A stretch of 5,360 nucleotides of DNA, from contig CAUJFM010000365.1 of the NCBI GenBank assembly GCA_963169595.1, positions 1-5,360 of the forward strand. Direction: 5' to 3'. Positions 1 to 5,101 of the stretch are shown here, piece by piece (the stretch's first letter is position 1; each line of letters starts with the position of its first letter). Made by a program: the position numbers and the translations under genes. Under the pieces are notes generated by a model. That model was not told the DNA's origin and did not search any database. It worked only from the letters and a program-made list of their open reading frames with translations. This DNA is from Bacteroidota bacterium. Its GTDB lineage: Bacteria > Bacteroidota > Bacteroidia > Flavobacteriales_F > PHOS-HE28.

Positions 1-1
1 C

Positions 2-313
2 ACGCACGTGGCCTACTCCTACTTCAACCGCGAGGTGATCGAAGAGGAGGACGAGGGCACCTACGCCGAACGCACCGCGCCGATCAAGCTGCCGAGCTAC
101 AGCTGGAACCATGGCCTGGGCGAGGTGCTCGGCGCGTTGCAGCCGCAAGGGCTGCGCGTGGAGCGCTTTGCGGAGCTGGACGGCTCGCCGCACGATTGCT
201 TCGCCAACACGGTGCAAGGCCCCGATGGCCTCTACCGGATCAAGGGCATGGAGGGCAAGCTGCCGATGGTGTACGGGTTGGTGGCGACGAAGCCAGCAGA
301 TGATCGGCCATGA
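2..313 (+). CDS. Class I SAM-dependent methyltransferase, C-terminal part (5' end outside window)
   Basis: This is the last 103 residues of a gene whose start lies before the window; the frame is open to the first bases, so the internal GTG at 8 is not taken as a start. The visible part has the hallmarks of the C-terminal half of a common class I SAM-dependent methyltransferase family: YSYFN near the beginning, an acidic patch followed by GTYAE, then SYSWNHGLGEVLGAL, and a final strand region of the form YRIKGMEGKLPMVYGLVATK. The SAM-binding glycine loop would lie upstream and cannot be seen, so the substrate is unknown. The enzyme is expected to be cytoplasmic. Its stop codon overlaps the next gene's ATG by 4 nt (ATGA at 310-313), suggesting translational coupling. 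Family assignment is from remembered sequence pattern, not a search. Confidence 0.72.
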   Translation, partial: THVAYSYFNREVIEEEDEGTYAERTAPIKLPSYSWNHGLGEVLGALQPQGLRVERFAELDGSPHDCFANTVQGPDGLYRIKGMEGKLPMVYGLVATKPADDRP

Positions 314-1023
314 GGCGCGCATGGGCCATGGCATGGTTCGCGCTGCTCTGGTTCGGATGCCAGGTGCGCACGGCGGACGACCACCTGCGCATCGCGGGTG
401 AACTGGAGGCTGCCGGACAAGTGGACTCGGCCTTGGTCCACTTGGATGAAGCGGTGCGCAAGGACGGTCAGCACCTGTGGGCGCGACTCGAGCGCGGAGT
501 ACTCCGCTCCCATTTGGGCGACCAGGCCGGCGCGATCGCGGATGATGACACCGTGCTGGCCCTGGACCCGGACAATCAGACAGCGCTATTCAACCGGGCA
601 CTGGCGAAGGGCCGAATGGGCGACCATGTGGGGGCCGTGAACGACCTGGAGGCCTTGATGCGCTTGAAGAGCCCGGGGTGGGACGAGAACGCCCCCGGCA
701 CGCCGCGGGTATTCGTGGAGATGACCGGGAACGCCTGGCTGGGCATTGAACCACCGGAGTTCGACATTCCCTACCCGCACGTAGCCTACGCGTTCGCCCT
801 GAGCTATCTGGAACTGGATAGCGCTGCGAAAGCCCATGACTGGCTGAGCATCTGCATCGACAAGGGCTTCGAGGTGGGGAGCTGCCTGTACGAACGGGGT
901 ATCCTGCTGCTCAACCACGGGCTCCAGGCGGAAGGCTGCGGCGACCTGGAGCAGGCCGCCATCCAGCGTCACGAAGAGGCCCGAAATGCATGGACCCGGC
1001 ATTGCGCCGGGTCCACACCATGA
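310..1023 (+). CDS. TPR-repeat protein, probable lipoprotein
   Basis: The 237-residue protein begins with a short hydrophobic segment (about residues 4-16) ending in WFGC, with Cys17 as a plausible lipidation site, although W and F at -3/-2 make it a poor lipobox. It then carries at least three tetratricopeptide-like helix pairs: about 23-54 (AGQVDSALVHLDEAV), 56-89 (LGDQAGAIADDDTVLALDPDN) and 90-123 (MGDHVGAVNDLEAL). A further pair of helices spans about 156-215 after a Pro-rich insertion. TPRs are protein-interaction scaffolds; no catalytic domain is seen, so a specific function cannot be given. The start is the ATG overlapping the upstream methyltransferase stop (ATGA), so the two are likely co-transcribed. 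The last ten codons (991-1020) also form a perfect stem-loop that probably acts as a terminator, so they may be constrained at RNA level. Confidence 0.78.
   Translation: MRRAWAMAWFALLWFGCQVRTADDHLRIAGELEAAGQVDSALVHLDEAVRKDGQHLWARLERGVLRSHLGDQAGAIADDDTVLALDPDNQTALFNRALAKGRMGDHVGAVNDLEALMRLKSPGWDENAPGTPRVFVEMTGNAWLGIEPPEFDIPYPHVAYAFALSYLELDSAAKAHDWLSICIDKGFEVGSCLYERGILLLNHGLQAEGCGDLEQAAIQRHEEARNAWTRHCAGSTP
991..1015. terminator. Probable bidirectional terminator hairpin inside the 3' end of the TPR gene
   Basis: TGGACCCGGC (991-1000) and GCCGGGTCCA (1006-1015) are perfect reverse complements, giving a 10-bp GC-rich stem with the 5-nt loop ATTGC. It lies between two convergent genes: it ends 8 nt before the TPR gene stop and begins 23 nt past the OmpA-family gene stop at 1039. 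Neither side has a convincing T-run (minus-strand tail TGCATTTC is only weakly T-rich), so intrinsic termination is inferred from position and stem strength. Confidence 0.6.
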
Positions 1024-1038
1024 GATCGGAAGTGGAAC

Positions 1039-1938
1039 TTACTTGGTGTTCTCGTTCTCTGCCGCCATCTTGAGGCCTTCCTCGATCATGCCATAGAACT
1101 GATCGAGCTTGGGCAGGATGACGATGCGGATGCGGCGGTTGGCGCTGCGGCCTTCGACGGTGTCGTTGCCGGTCTTGGGCACATACTCGCTGCGGCCTGC
1201 TGCGGTGATGCGCGAGGGGTCCACCTTGTAGTCGTTCTGCAGCACGCGGGTGATGGTGATGGCCCGCGCGGCGCTGAGGTCCCAGTTGTCCTTGAAGCAA
1301 TCGCGGCTGATGGGCACGTTGTCCGTGTGGCCTTCCACGAGCACCTCCTGGTCGGGCTTGTCGTTGAGCACGGTGGCCACCTTGGAAAGGACCTCGCGGG
1401 CGCGCGGCGAGAGCTCGGTGCTGCCGGTGCGGAAGAGCATCTTGTCGCTGAGCTCGATGAAGACGACGCTCTTCTCCACGTTCACGGTGACGTCGGTGTC
1501 GTTGAGGTTGCCCAATGAGCTCTTGAGGCTGACGACCAGGGCGAGGGTGACGCTGTCCTTCTTGGTGAGGGCGTCATGCAGGGTGCGGATGCGGAGGTCC
1601 TGCTCGCGGATCTGTTCCAGGGACTTCTCCAGGTTGACGGCCTCCTGCTTGGAGAGCGTGGCCATGGTGTTGACGCTGTTGAGCAGGGCGGCGTTGGTGT
1701 TATTCAGCTGCGCCACCTGGTCCTTGAGGTGCTCGTTCTTGTTGGCCAGCTCGGCCAGGCGGGCCTCCAGCACGGCCTTTTCGCCGTTGCAGGCCTCCAA
1801 CGAACGGTTGCAGTTGTCCAGCTTGTTGAGCAGGGTCTCGTTCGAGGCCTGGATGGCCATGTACTTCTTCTTGGATACGCAGGAGGTGCCCAGCAGCAGC
1901 AGGCCCAGGGGTAGCAGGAGGTGGATGGGTCGTAGCAT
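1039..1938 (-). CDS. OmpA-family peptidoglycan-binding outer-membrane lipoprotein
   Basis: The product is 299 residues from the ATG at 1938. An in-frame extension upstream to 1995 exists, but 1938 puts a clean lipoprotein signal at the N-terminus: MLRPIHLLLPLGLLLLGTSC with Cys20 followed by VSKKKY, a form common in Bacteroidota OmpA-like lipoproteins. Residues about 28-125 are rich in L, N, E, K and Q with heptad character, a probable coiled coil. The OmpA domain covers about 155-275, with VEGHTDNVPI (201-210), NWDLSAARA (218-226), GRSEYVP (248-254) and EGRSANRRIRI (262-272). Asp206 and Arg225 match the pair known in OmpA to contact diaminopimelate. The longer loop between HTDN and LSxxRA resembles the MotB-like subset. 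Expected role: tethering the outer membrane to peptidoglycan. It is convergent with the TPR gene and divergent from the SpmA–SpmB gene. No Shine-Dalgarno sequence is evident. Confidence 0.9.
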   Translation of the reverse strand: MLRPIHLLLPLGLLLLGTSCVSKKKYMAIQASNETLLNKLDNCNRSLEACNGEKAVLEARLAELANKNEHLKDQVAQLNNTNAALLNSVNTMATLSKQEAVNLEKSLEQIREQDLRIRTLHDALTKKDSVTLALVVSLKSSLGNLNDTDVTVNVEKSVVFIELSDKMLFRTGSTELSPRAREVLSKVATVLNDKPDQEVLVEGHTDNVPISRDCFKDNWDLSAARAITITRVLQNDYKVDPSRITAAGRSEYVPKTGNDTVEGRSANRRIRIVILPKLDQFYGMIEEGLKMAAENENTK

Positions 1939-1962
1939 GGATACGGGAATTGGGTTGGAGGT

Positions 1963-1970
1963 CGAAAATA
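1963..1970 (-). promoter_or_regulatory. Possible Bacteroidota -7 element for the OmpA-family gene
   Basis: On the minus strand the bases read TATTTTCG, one mismatch from the Bacteroidota -7 consensus TAnnTTTG, 24 nt before the chosen ATG. A matching -33 TTG at the usual spacing was not found (only TTC), so this is a weak candidate. Confidence 0.3.
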
Positions 1971-2010
1971 CGCTCCGAAGGTCTTGGGCCGGCACTGATG
2001 CGCATCACGT

Positions 2011-2032
2011 CGTTTCCCACGGGCGGGAAACG
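2011..2032. promoter_or_regulatory. Perfect 8-bp-arm inverted repeat in the divergent intergenic region
   Basis: CGTTTCCC (2011-2018) and GGGAAACG (2025-2032) are perfect complements around the 6-nt spacer ACGGGC. It lies 73 nt upstream of the OmpA-family ATG, so it could be an operator for either divergent gene or an RNA hairpin in a long leader. No gene runs into it from either side that would need a terminator. The function is inferred from position only. Confidence 0.4.
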
Positions 2033-2211
2033 CATTAATTCTCCAACGCATCATGTTCATGCTCCATCTGCCACTCGCCGTGCTGGACAATGCGATGATG
2101 CACGACTGGATCACGGGGCGGGACCTTTCCGCTGCTCGTTGATGGGGCCGTCCACAGCCCCCTGTTCACCAAGTGGCGCCACGGACCGCGCGGCGGCCCA
2201 CACCCCTCCCC

Positions 2212-2219
2212 TTCTTTGC
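2212..2219 (+). promoter_or_regulatory. TTTGC-type box immediately upstream of the SpmA–SpmB start
   Basis: TTCTTTGC ends 4 nt before the ATG at 2224. The CTTTG core resembles the right half of the Bacteroidota -7 element (TAnnTTTG), but the TA is missing and no -33 TTG is visible. A similar TTTCTTTGC lies upstream of the SET gene (4516-4524) and an exact TAGCTTTG upstream of the LolA-like gene (5130-5137), which is the only reason to list it. Confidence 0.25.
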
Positions 2220-2223
2220 AGGC

Positions 2224-3651
2224 ATGGCCCTCAGCCGCTTCTGGACCTTCATCCTCATCCTGAGCATCGGCTATGTGCTGGTGATGCTGGCCATGGGCCG
2301 GCAGTACTCCCTGGGCACCCTGGTGAACGGCAAGCAGGGCGAGGCCCTGGTGGTGGCCGAATGGGACACCCTGACGTGGCGCGGCCCTCTCCCACTGGCC
2401 GACCTGCGCGCCGCGGGCAGTGCCGGTGTGCAGCACGGTGATACGCTCTACACCCTGTCGGCCACGGGCGTGGTGAAGGCCACGGCGGGCGTGCAACCGG
2501 CCGATGGGCTCTTCGCCACCTGCCGCAACACGATCACCGACCTGTGGCTGCCGCTGATCGGCTACCTCACCTTCTTCTGCGGCCTGTTGAACCTGCTGAT
2601 CGACTCGCGCGCCATGGAGAAGGTGGCCCGGTTCCTCTCCCCCGTCTTCCACCGCGTGTTCCCCGAACTGCGGAAGGACCACCCGGCCTACGGGTTCATG
2701 ACGCTGAACTTCGCGGCCAACTTCCTGGGGCTGGACAGCGCGGCCACGCCCTTCGGCCTGAAGGCCATGGAGAGCATGCAGGAGGACAATCCGCAGAAGG
2801 ACCGCGCCACCAACAGCCAGATCATGTTCCTGTGCCTGCATGCGGCGGGCCTCACGCTGCTGCCCACCAGCATCATCGGCTACCGCGCGGCACAGGGGGC
2901 GGCCAACCCGGCGGACATCATGATCCCCACCATCATCACCAGCTTCGCGGGCACGCTGGCGGCGCTGTTCATGGTGGCGGGGAAGCAGCGCATCAACCTT
3001 TTCAACTGGCCGGTGATGCTGACCGTGCTGGGCATCAGCGGCGTGATCGGCGGGCTGATGGCCTACATCGGCGGGCTGGCGGGCGTGGCCAAGTTCCACT
3101 TCACGGACAACCTGAGCAACGGCATGCTGCTCACGATCATCGGGCTCATCGTGGGCTATGCCTTCCTGGTGGAGAAGTACTTCACGGCCAAGGGTACCAA
3201 CCTCTTCGACAGCTTCGTGCACGGGGCGAAGGACGGCTTCACCACCGGTCTGCGCGTGCTGCCCTACATGCTGGCCATGCTGGCGGCCTTGAGCATCTTC
3301 CGCAACAGCGGGCTGATGGGCATTGTGATGGACGGGCTGAGCTGGGCGATGGCGCAGGTGGGCGTGAGCAAGGAGGTGATCGATGCGATCCCGGTGGCGT
3401 TGATGCGGCCGTTCAGCGCGGGCGGCTCGCGCGGCTTCATGCTCGATGCCATGAAGACCTACGGCCCGGACAGCCTGACGGGTCAGCTGAGCTGTCTGTT
3501 CCAGGGCGCGGCGGAGACCACCTTCTATGTGGTGGCGCTCTACTTCGGCAGCGTGAACGTGAAGGACAGCCGGTACACCCTGGGCATCATGCTGCTGGCC
3601 GACCTGGTGTGCGTGATCACGGCGGTGTTCGTGGTGCGGTTGTATTTCTAG
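2224..3651 (+). CDS. SpmA–SpmB fusion, double Gate-domain (nucleoside recognition) membrane protein
   Basis: A 475-residue integral membrane protein that joins both spore-maturation homologs. Residues 5-24 form a first membrane helix. About 25-104 is a mostly polar segment, then a SpmA-like Gate domain spans about 105-250 (HPAYGFMTLNFAANFLGLDSAA through DRATNSQIMFL and ANPADIMIPTIITS). A hydrophobic linker (about 262-318) leads to a SpmB-like Gate domain at about 325-475, with DSFVHGAKDGF, RVLPYMLAML, ALMRPFSAGGSRG, KTYGPDS and GAAETTFYVVALYFGS. Gate domains are thought to form pores or transporters, but the substrate is unknown; in Bacillus, SpmA and SpmB affect spore-core dehydration. Here a non-sporulation envelope role is likely. 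The ATG at 2224 starts directly at the first helix; a longer GTG start at 2173 would add a Pro/Arg-rich tail with no family support. No Shine-Dalgarno and no clear terminator after the stop were seen. Confidence 0.9.
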   Translation: MALSRFWTFILILSIGYVLVMLAMGRQYSLGTLVNGKQGEALVVAEWDTLTWRGPLPLADLRAAGSAGVQHGDTLYTLSATGVVKATAGVQPADGLFATCRNTITDLWLPLIGYLTFFCGLLNLLIDSRAMEKVARFLSPVFHRVFPELRKDHPAYGFMTLNFAANFLGLDSAATPFGLKAMESMQEDNPQKDRATNSQIMFLCLHAAGLTLLPTSIIGYRAAQGAANPADIMIPTIITSFAGTLAALFMVAGKQRINLFNWPVMLTVLGISGVIGGLMAYIGGLAGVAKFHFTDNLSNGMLLTIIGLIVGYAFLVEKYFTAKGTNLFDSFVHGAKDGFTTGLRVLPYMLAMLAALSIFRNSGLMGIVMDGLSWAMAQVGVSKEVIDAIPVALMRPFSAGGSRGFMLDAMKTYGPDSLTGQLSCLFQGAAETTFYVVALYFGSVNVKDSRYTLGIMLLADLVCVITAVFVVRLYF

Positions 3652-3678
3652 TGGGGATGAGCGGGGGCGCGGATGTGA

Positions 3679-3722
3679 GGGAGGAAATGCGGCCGCAGAT
3701 GGCGCAGATGAAATGCAGGATG
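3679..3722 (+). repeat. Repeat unit copy 1 (intact form)
   Basis: The unit reads GGGAGGAAATGCGGCCGC, then AGATGGCGCAGATGAAATGC, then AGGATG. Its first 22 nt (3679-3700) recur exactly at 3777-3798, and its second half from TGGCGCAGATGAAA (3700-3713) recurs at 3887-3900. Part of it (3692-3716) recurs in inverted orientation beyond the GxxExxY gene. Confidence 0.8.
3692..3716 (+). repeat. Left inverted repeat flanking the GxxExxY gene
   Basis: This 25-nt stretch inside repeat copy 1 (GCCGCAGATG, GCGCAGATGA, AATGC) matches the reverse complement of 4429-4453 at 24 of 25 positions; the single difference is G versus C at its 11th base. The two arms bracket the GxxExxY gene and its upstream repeat patch. 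Confidence 0.8.
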
Positions 3723-3776
3723 GTGGATGGGCCTGTTGATGTAGCGATGGGATGGGGCGGCAAGCCGCGGATGGGT

Positions 3777-3798
3777 GGGAGGAAATGCGGCCGCAGAT
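3777..3798 (+). repeat. Repeat unit copy 2, first half
   Basis: Exact 22-nt direct repeat of 3679-3700, containing AAATGCGGCCGCAGAT. The second half of the unit is not adjacent here; it reappears 88 nt later at 3887, as if this copy had been split or expanded. A shorter divergent copy, GGAAATGCAGCCGCAGA, follows at 3804-3820. Confidence 0.8.
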
Positions 3799-3803
3799 CA
3801 TAT

Positions 3804-3820
3804 GGAAATGCAGCCGCAGA
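3804..3820 (+). repeat. Short divergent copy of the repeat unit
   Basis: GGAAATGCAGCCGCAGA differs from the equivalent part of copies 1 and 2 by a single base (A for G in GCGGCC). It lies inside the 88-nt segment that separates the two halves of copy 2. Confidence 0.7.
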
Positions 3821-3823
3821 CCT

Positions 3824-3848
3824 CGCTTCGCGCGCCGACGCCGAAGCG
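3824..3848. repeat. GC-rich stem-loop within the repeat patch
   Basis: CGCTTCG (3824-3830) pairs perfectly with CGAAGCG (3842-3848). Inside, GCG (3832-3834) can pair with CGC (3839-3841) past a one-base bulge. It is followed by the 10-nt palindrome CTTCGCGAAG at 3871-3880. The structure resembles REP-type extragenic hairpins, but the similarity is only in architecture. Confidence 0.55.
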
Positions 3849-3886
3849 CTCTGGCGCAGGCGCCCGAAGGCTTCGCGAAGGCGCAG

Positions 3887-3910
3887 TGGCGCAGATGAAA
3901 GCCAGGATGA
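3887..3910 (+). repeat. Repeat unit copy 2, second half
   Basis: TGGCGCAGATGAAA is identical to 3700-3713, and the following GCCAGGATGA closely matches TGCAGGATGG of copy 1. Together with 3777-3798 it rebuilds a full unit interrupted by 3799-3886. Confidence 0.7.
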
Positions 3911-3931
3911 ATAATGGTCTAATGGCAGATG

Positions 3932-3953
3932 GATCACAACATGCGTTGTGATC
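3932..3953. repeat. Perfect 9-bp-arm palindrome upstream of the GxxExxY gene
   Basis: GATCACAAC (3932-3940) and GTTGTGATC (3945-3953) are perfect complements around ATGC, a 22-nt dyad ending 60 nt before the chosen ATG. It is of the right size for a dimeric repressor operator or a structured DNA end. A GTG at 3948 in frame with the gene lies inside it. Confidence 0.6.
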
Positions 3954-4013
3954 GGACTGGCGGGAGGACTTCTGAAGCGATCTGATCTCGACCAGACCCA
4001 TATTTTCGAGGGC

Positions 4014-4388
4014 ATGGAACAGCGCGATCCACAGACGCATGCGATCATCGGTGCGGCCATGGAGGTGCACAACGAACTGGGGCCGGGGTTCCTGGAGAGC
4101 GTTTACCAGAAGGCCATGTGCCGTGAACTGCTGTTGCGCGGCATTCCGTTCCAGGCGGAGATGGAGCTTGGCGTGATCTACAAGGGCGAGCCGTTGGGAG
4201 CGAACTTCCGGGCGGACCTCTTCTGCTATGACGAGGTGATCGTGGAGCTGAAGGCCACGCGCGCGATCGGCCCGGCGGATGAGGCACTATTGATCCACTA
4301 CCTCGCCGCCACGGGCATGAAGCGCGGTCTGTTGCTCAACTTCGGAAGCGAACGGCTGGAGTTCATGAGGCGTGTTCGCGAATACTGA
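4014..4388 (+). CDS. GxxExxY protein (PD-(D/E)XK nuclease-like)
   Basis: A 124-residue protein with the diagnostic signature GFLESVY (Gly25, Glu28, Tyr31) after the typical opening HAIIGAAMEVHNELGPG. Family-conserved blocks follow: RGIPFQAEMELGVIYKGEPLG (residues 42-62), FRADLF (65-70), VIVELKA (75-81) and YLAATGMKRGLLLNFG (96-111). Glu28, Asp68 and the Glu78-x-Lys80 pair fit the catalytic pattern of the PD-(D/E)XK nuclease superfamily, to which the family is assigned on structural grounds; its biological role is unknown. The Gln usual in the 'EAQLLNYL' block appears to be Leu92 here. The ATG at 4014 gives the standard family length; a GTG at 3948 would add 22 residues and begins within a palindrome. 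The gene stands alone amid repeats, with no toxin, transposase or integrase partner. Confidence 0.88.
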   Translation: MEQRDPQTHAIIGAAMEVHNELGPGFLESVYQKAMCRELLLRGIPFQAEMELGVIYKGEPLGANFRADLFCYDEVIVELKATRAIGPADEALLIHYLAATGMKRGLLLNFGSERLEFMRRVREY

Positions 4389-4554
4389 GCATTTCACATC
4401 TATCCCGCATTCCATCCGATCTCCATCAGCATTTCATCTGCGGCATCTGCGGCTGAGTTTGAATTACCCATCACCTGCCTGTCCACCATCTCGACCAGTA
4501 TCCCCACCCAACACCTTTCTTTGCGGCCGCAACGATCCACCGTTGCCACCACCC
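4389..4554. other. Intergenic region between GxxExxY and SET genes
   Basis: It contains the right inverted repeat (4429-4453) with flanking T/C-rich GATG-complement strings, then an unstructured C-rich leader. TTTCTTTGC at 4516-4524 is a partial -7-like match 31 nt before the SET ATG, without a -33 element. No gene and no terminator were seen. Confidence 0.5.
4429..4453 (-). repeat. Right inverted repeat flanking the GxxExxY gene
   Basis: On the minus strand this reads GCCGCAGATG, CCGCAGATGA, AATGC, matching 3692-3716 at 24 of 25 positions. It starts 40 nt after the GxxExxY stop. On the plus strand it is the repetitive CATCTGCGGCATCTGCGGC pattern. Confidence 0.8.
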
Positions 4555-5076
4555 ATGGCCGAGAAAGAACTGAAGATCGCCCGTCGTCGCTCGAAGATCC
4601 ACGGCAACGGCGTGTTCGCCATCGCCCCCATCCGCAAGGGCGAGCAGATCGTGGAATACAAGGGACGCATCATCTCCCACGACCAGGCGGACGAGCTGTA
4701 CCACGGCGATGTCAAGTCCGGCCACACCTTCCTCTTCACCCTGAACGACCAGTGGATCGTGGATGCCAATGTGCGCGGCAACGTGGCCCGGTGGATCAAC
4801 ACCAGCTGCGAGCCGAACGCCATCGCCTTCGTTCATTCGGAGGACAAGAAGGACCCCGACCCGAAGAAGGACCAGGTGATCATCGAGGCCCTGCGCGCCA
4901 TCCAGCCCGGGGAGGAGATCACCTATGACTATGGCTTCGAGTTCGACGTGCCCTACACCAAGCAGTTGCTGAAGACCTGGGCCTGCCGCTGCGGATCGCC
5001 GAAATGCCGCGGCACCATGCTGAGCGGCAAGAAGTTCAAGGCCTTTGTGAAGGCCCATCCGGACTGGAACAAGTAA
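4555..5076 (+). CDS. SET-domain protein-lysine N-methyltransferase with post-SET zinc motif
   Basis: A 173-residue protein that is essentially a stand-alone SET domain, expected to transfer methyl groups from S-adenosylmethionine to protein lysines. Visible motifs in order: SKIHGNGVFAIAPIRKGEQIVEYKG (residues 13-37, the GxG cofactor-binding start), ARWINTSCEPNA (78-89), EALRAIQPGEEITYDYG (111-127, with the catalytic-region Tyr) and a post-SET CRCGSPKCRG (144-153). Cys144, Cys146 and Cys151, with Cys85 from NTSC, could hold the zinc ion as in eukaryotic post-SET enzymes. The usual NHSC motif has Thr83 in place of His. The C-terminus is Lys-rich. The ATG at 4555 is chosen because the in-frame extension back to 4372 is encoded by repeat sequence and overlaps the preceding gene. 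The substrate is unknown. Stand-alone SET proteins occur in many bacteria. Confidence 0.88.
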   Translation: MAEKELKIARRRSKIHGNGVFAIAPIRKGEQIVEYKGRIISHDQADELYHGDVKSGHTFLFTLNDQWIVDANVRGNVARWINTSCEPNAIAFVHSEDKKDPDPKKDQVIIEALRAIQPGEEITYDYGFEFDVPYTKQLLKTWACRCGSPKCRGTMLSGKKFKAFVKAHPDWNK

Positions 5077-5101
5077 GGTCCGTACAAAGGGCTTACCGCC
5101 T

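Larger units (their letters stand above)
1939..2223. other. Divergent intergenic region, no gene seen
   Basis: These 285 nt separate the divergent OmpA-family (-) and SpmA–SpmB (+) genes. They hold the weak promoter candidate at 1963-1970, three dyads (GATGCGCATC at 1997-2006, a stem-loop at 2011-2032, GTGGCGCCAC at 2173-2182) and a TTCTTTGC string just before the SpmA–SpmB start. Reading frames crossing it encode nothing recognisable and have no support from start context or composition. Confidence 0.6.
3652..4013. other. Repeat-rich intergenic region upstream of the GxxExxY gene
   Basis: These 362 nt contain no believable gene. They are rich in GATG, CGCAGATG and AAATGC(A/G)GCCGCAGA strings, with four partial copies of one repeat unit, a GC-rich hairpin at 3824-3848, a palindrome CTTCGCGAAG at 3871-3880 and a perfect 22-nt dyad at 3932-3953. 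Reading frames through it on either strand translate to low-complexity or repeat-derived peptides. The pattern is that of a non-coding repeat patch belonging with the downstream GxxExxY gene. Confidence 0.65.

Noticed and set aside
2035..3801. A 588-codon open frame on the minus strand, antisense to the SpmA–SpmB gene.
   Set aside because: It is rich in His, Gln, Ala, Arg and Gly with no recognisable motif, and is what a GC-rich, strongly biased gene produces on its opposite strand. The plus-strand membrane protein has clear family motifs throughout.
3679..3910. Repeat patch considered as a CRISPR array.
   Set aside because: The copies are irregularly spaced, partial and of differing lengths, there are no uniform spacers, and no cas gene is present.
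2544..3914. A 456-codon plus-strand frame overlapping SpmA–SpmB and running into the repeat patch.
   Set aside because: The translation is low-complexity (Gly/His/Arg-rich) and is a shifted-frame shadow of the real gene; the tail is translated repeat sequence.
4001..4008. TATTTTCG before the GxxExxY ATG, the same octamer as the candidate -7 element of the OmpA-family gene.
   Set aside because: It lies only 5 nt before the ATG and has no -33 element at a sensible distance; one shared octamer with a mismatch to consensus is not enough.
3798..4070. A minus-strand frame with a Cys-containing peptide across the repeat patch.
   Set aside because: The peptide is translated repeat sequence overlapping the GxxExxY start on the other strand. 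Such frames are expected from CGCAGATG repeats.
3985..4498. An 11-nt direct repeat, ATCTCGACCAG, at 3985-3995 and 4488-4498, on either side of the GxxExxY gene; considered as a target-site duplication.
   Set aside because: One copy lies inside and the other outside the inverted-repeat arms, so they cannot be duplications flanking the same element. It is probably chance.
4372..4554. N-terminal extension of the SET gene starting inside the GxxExxY gene.
   Set aside because: The 61 extra residues are Pro/Ser-rich and partly encoded by the inverted repeat, and SET homology begins just after the ATG at 4555.
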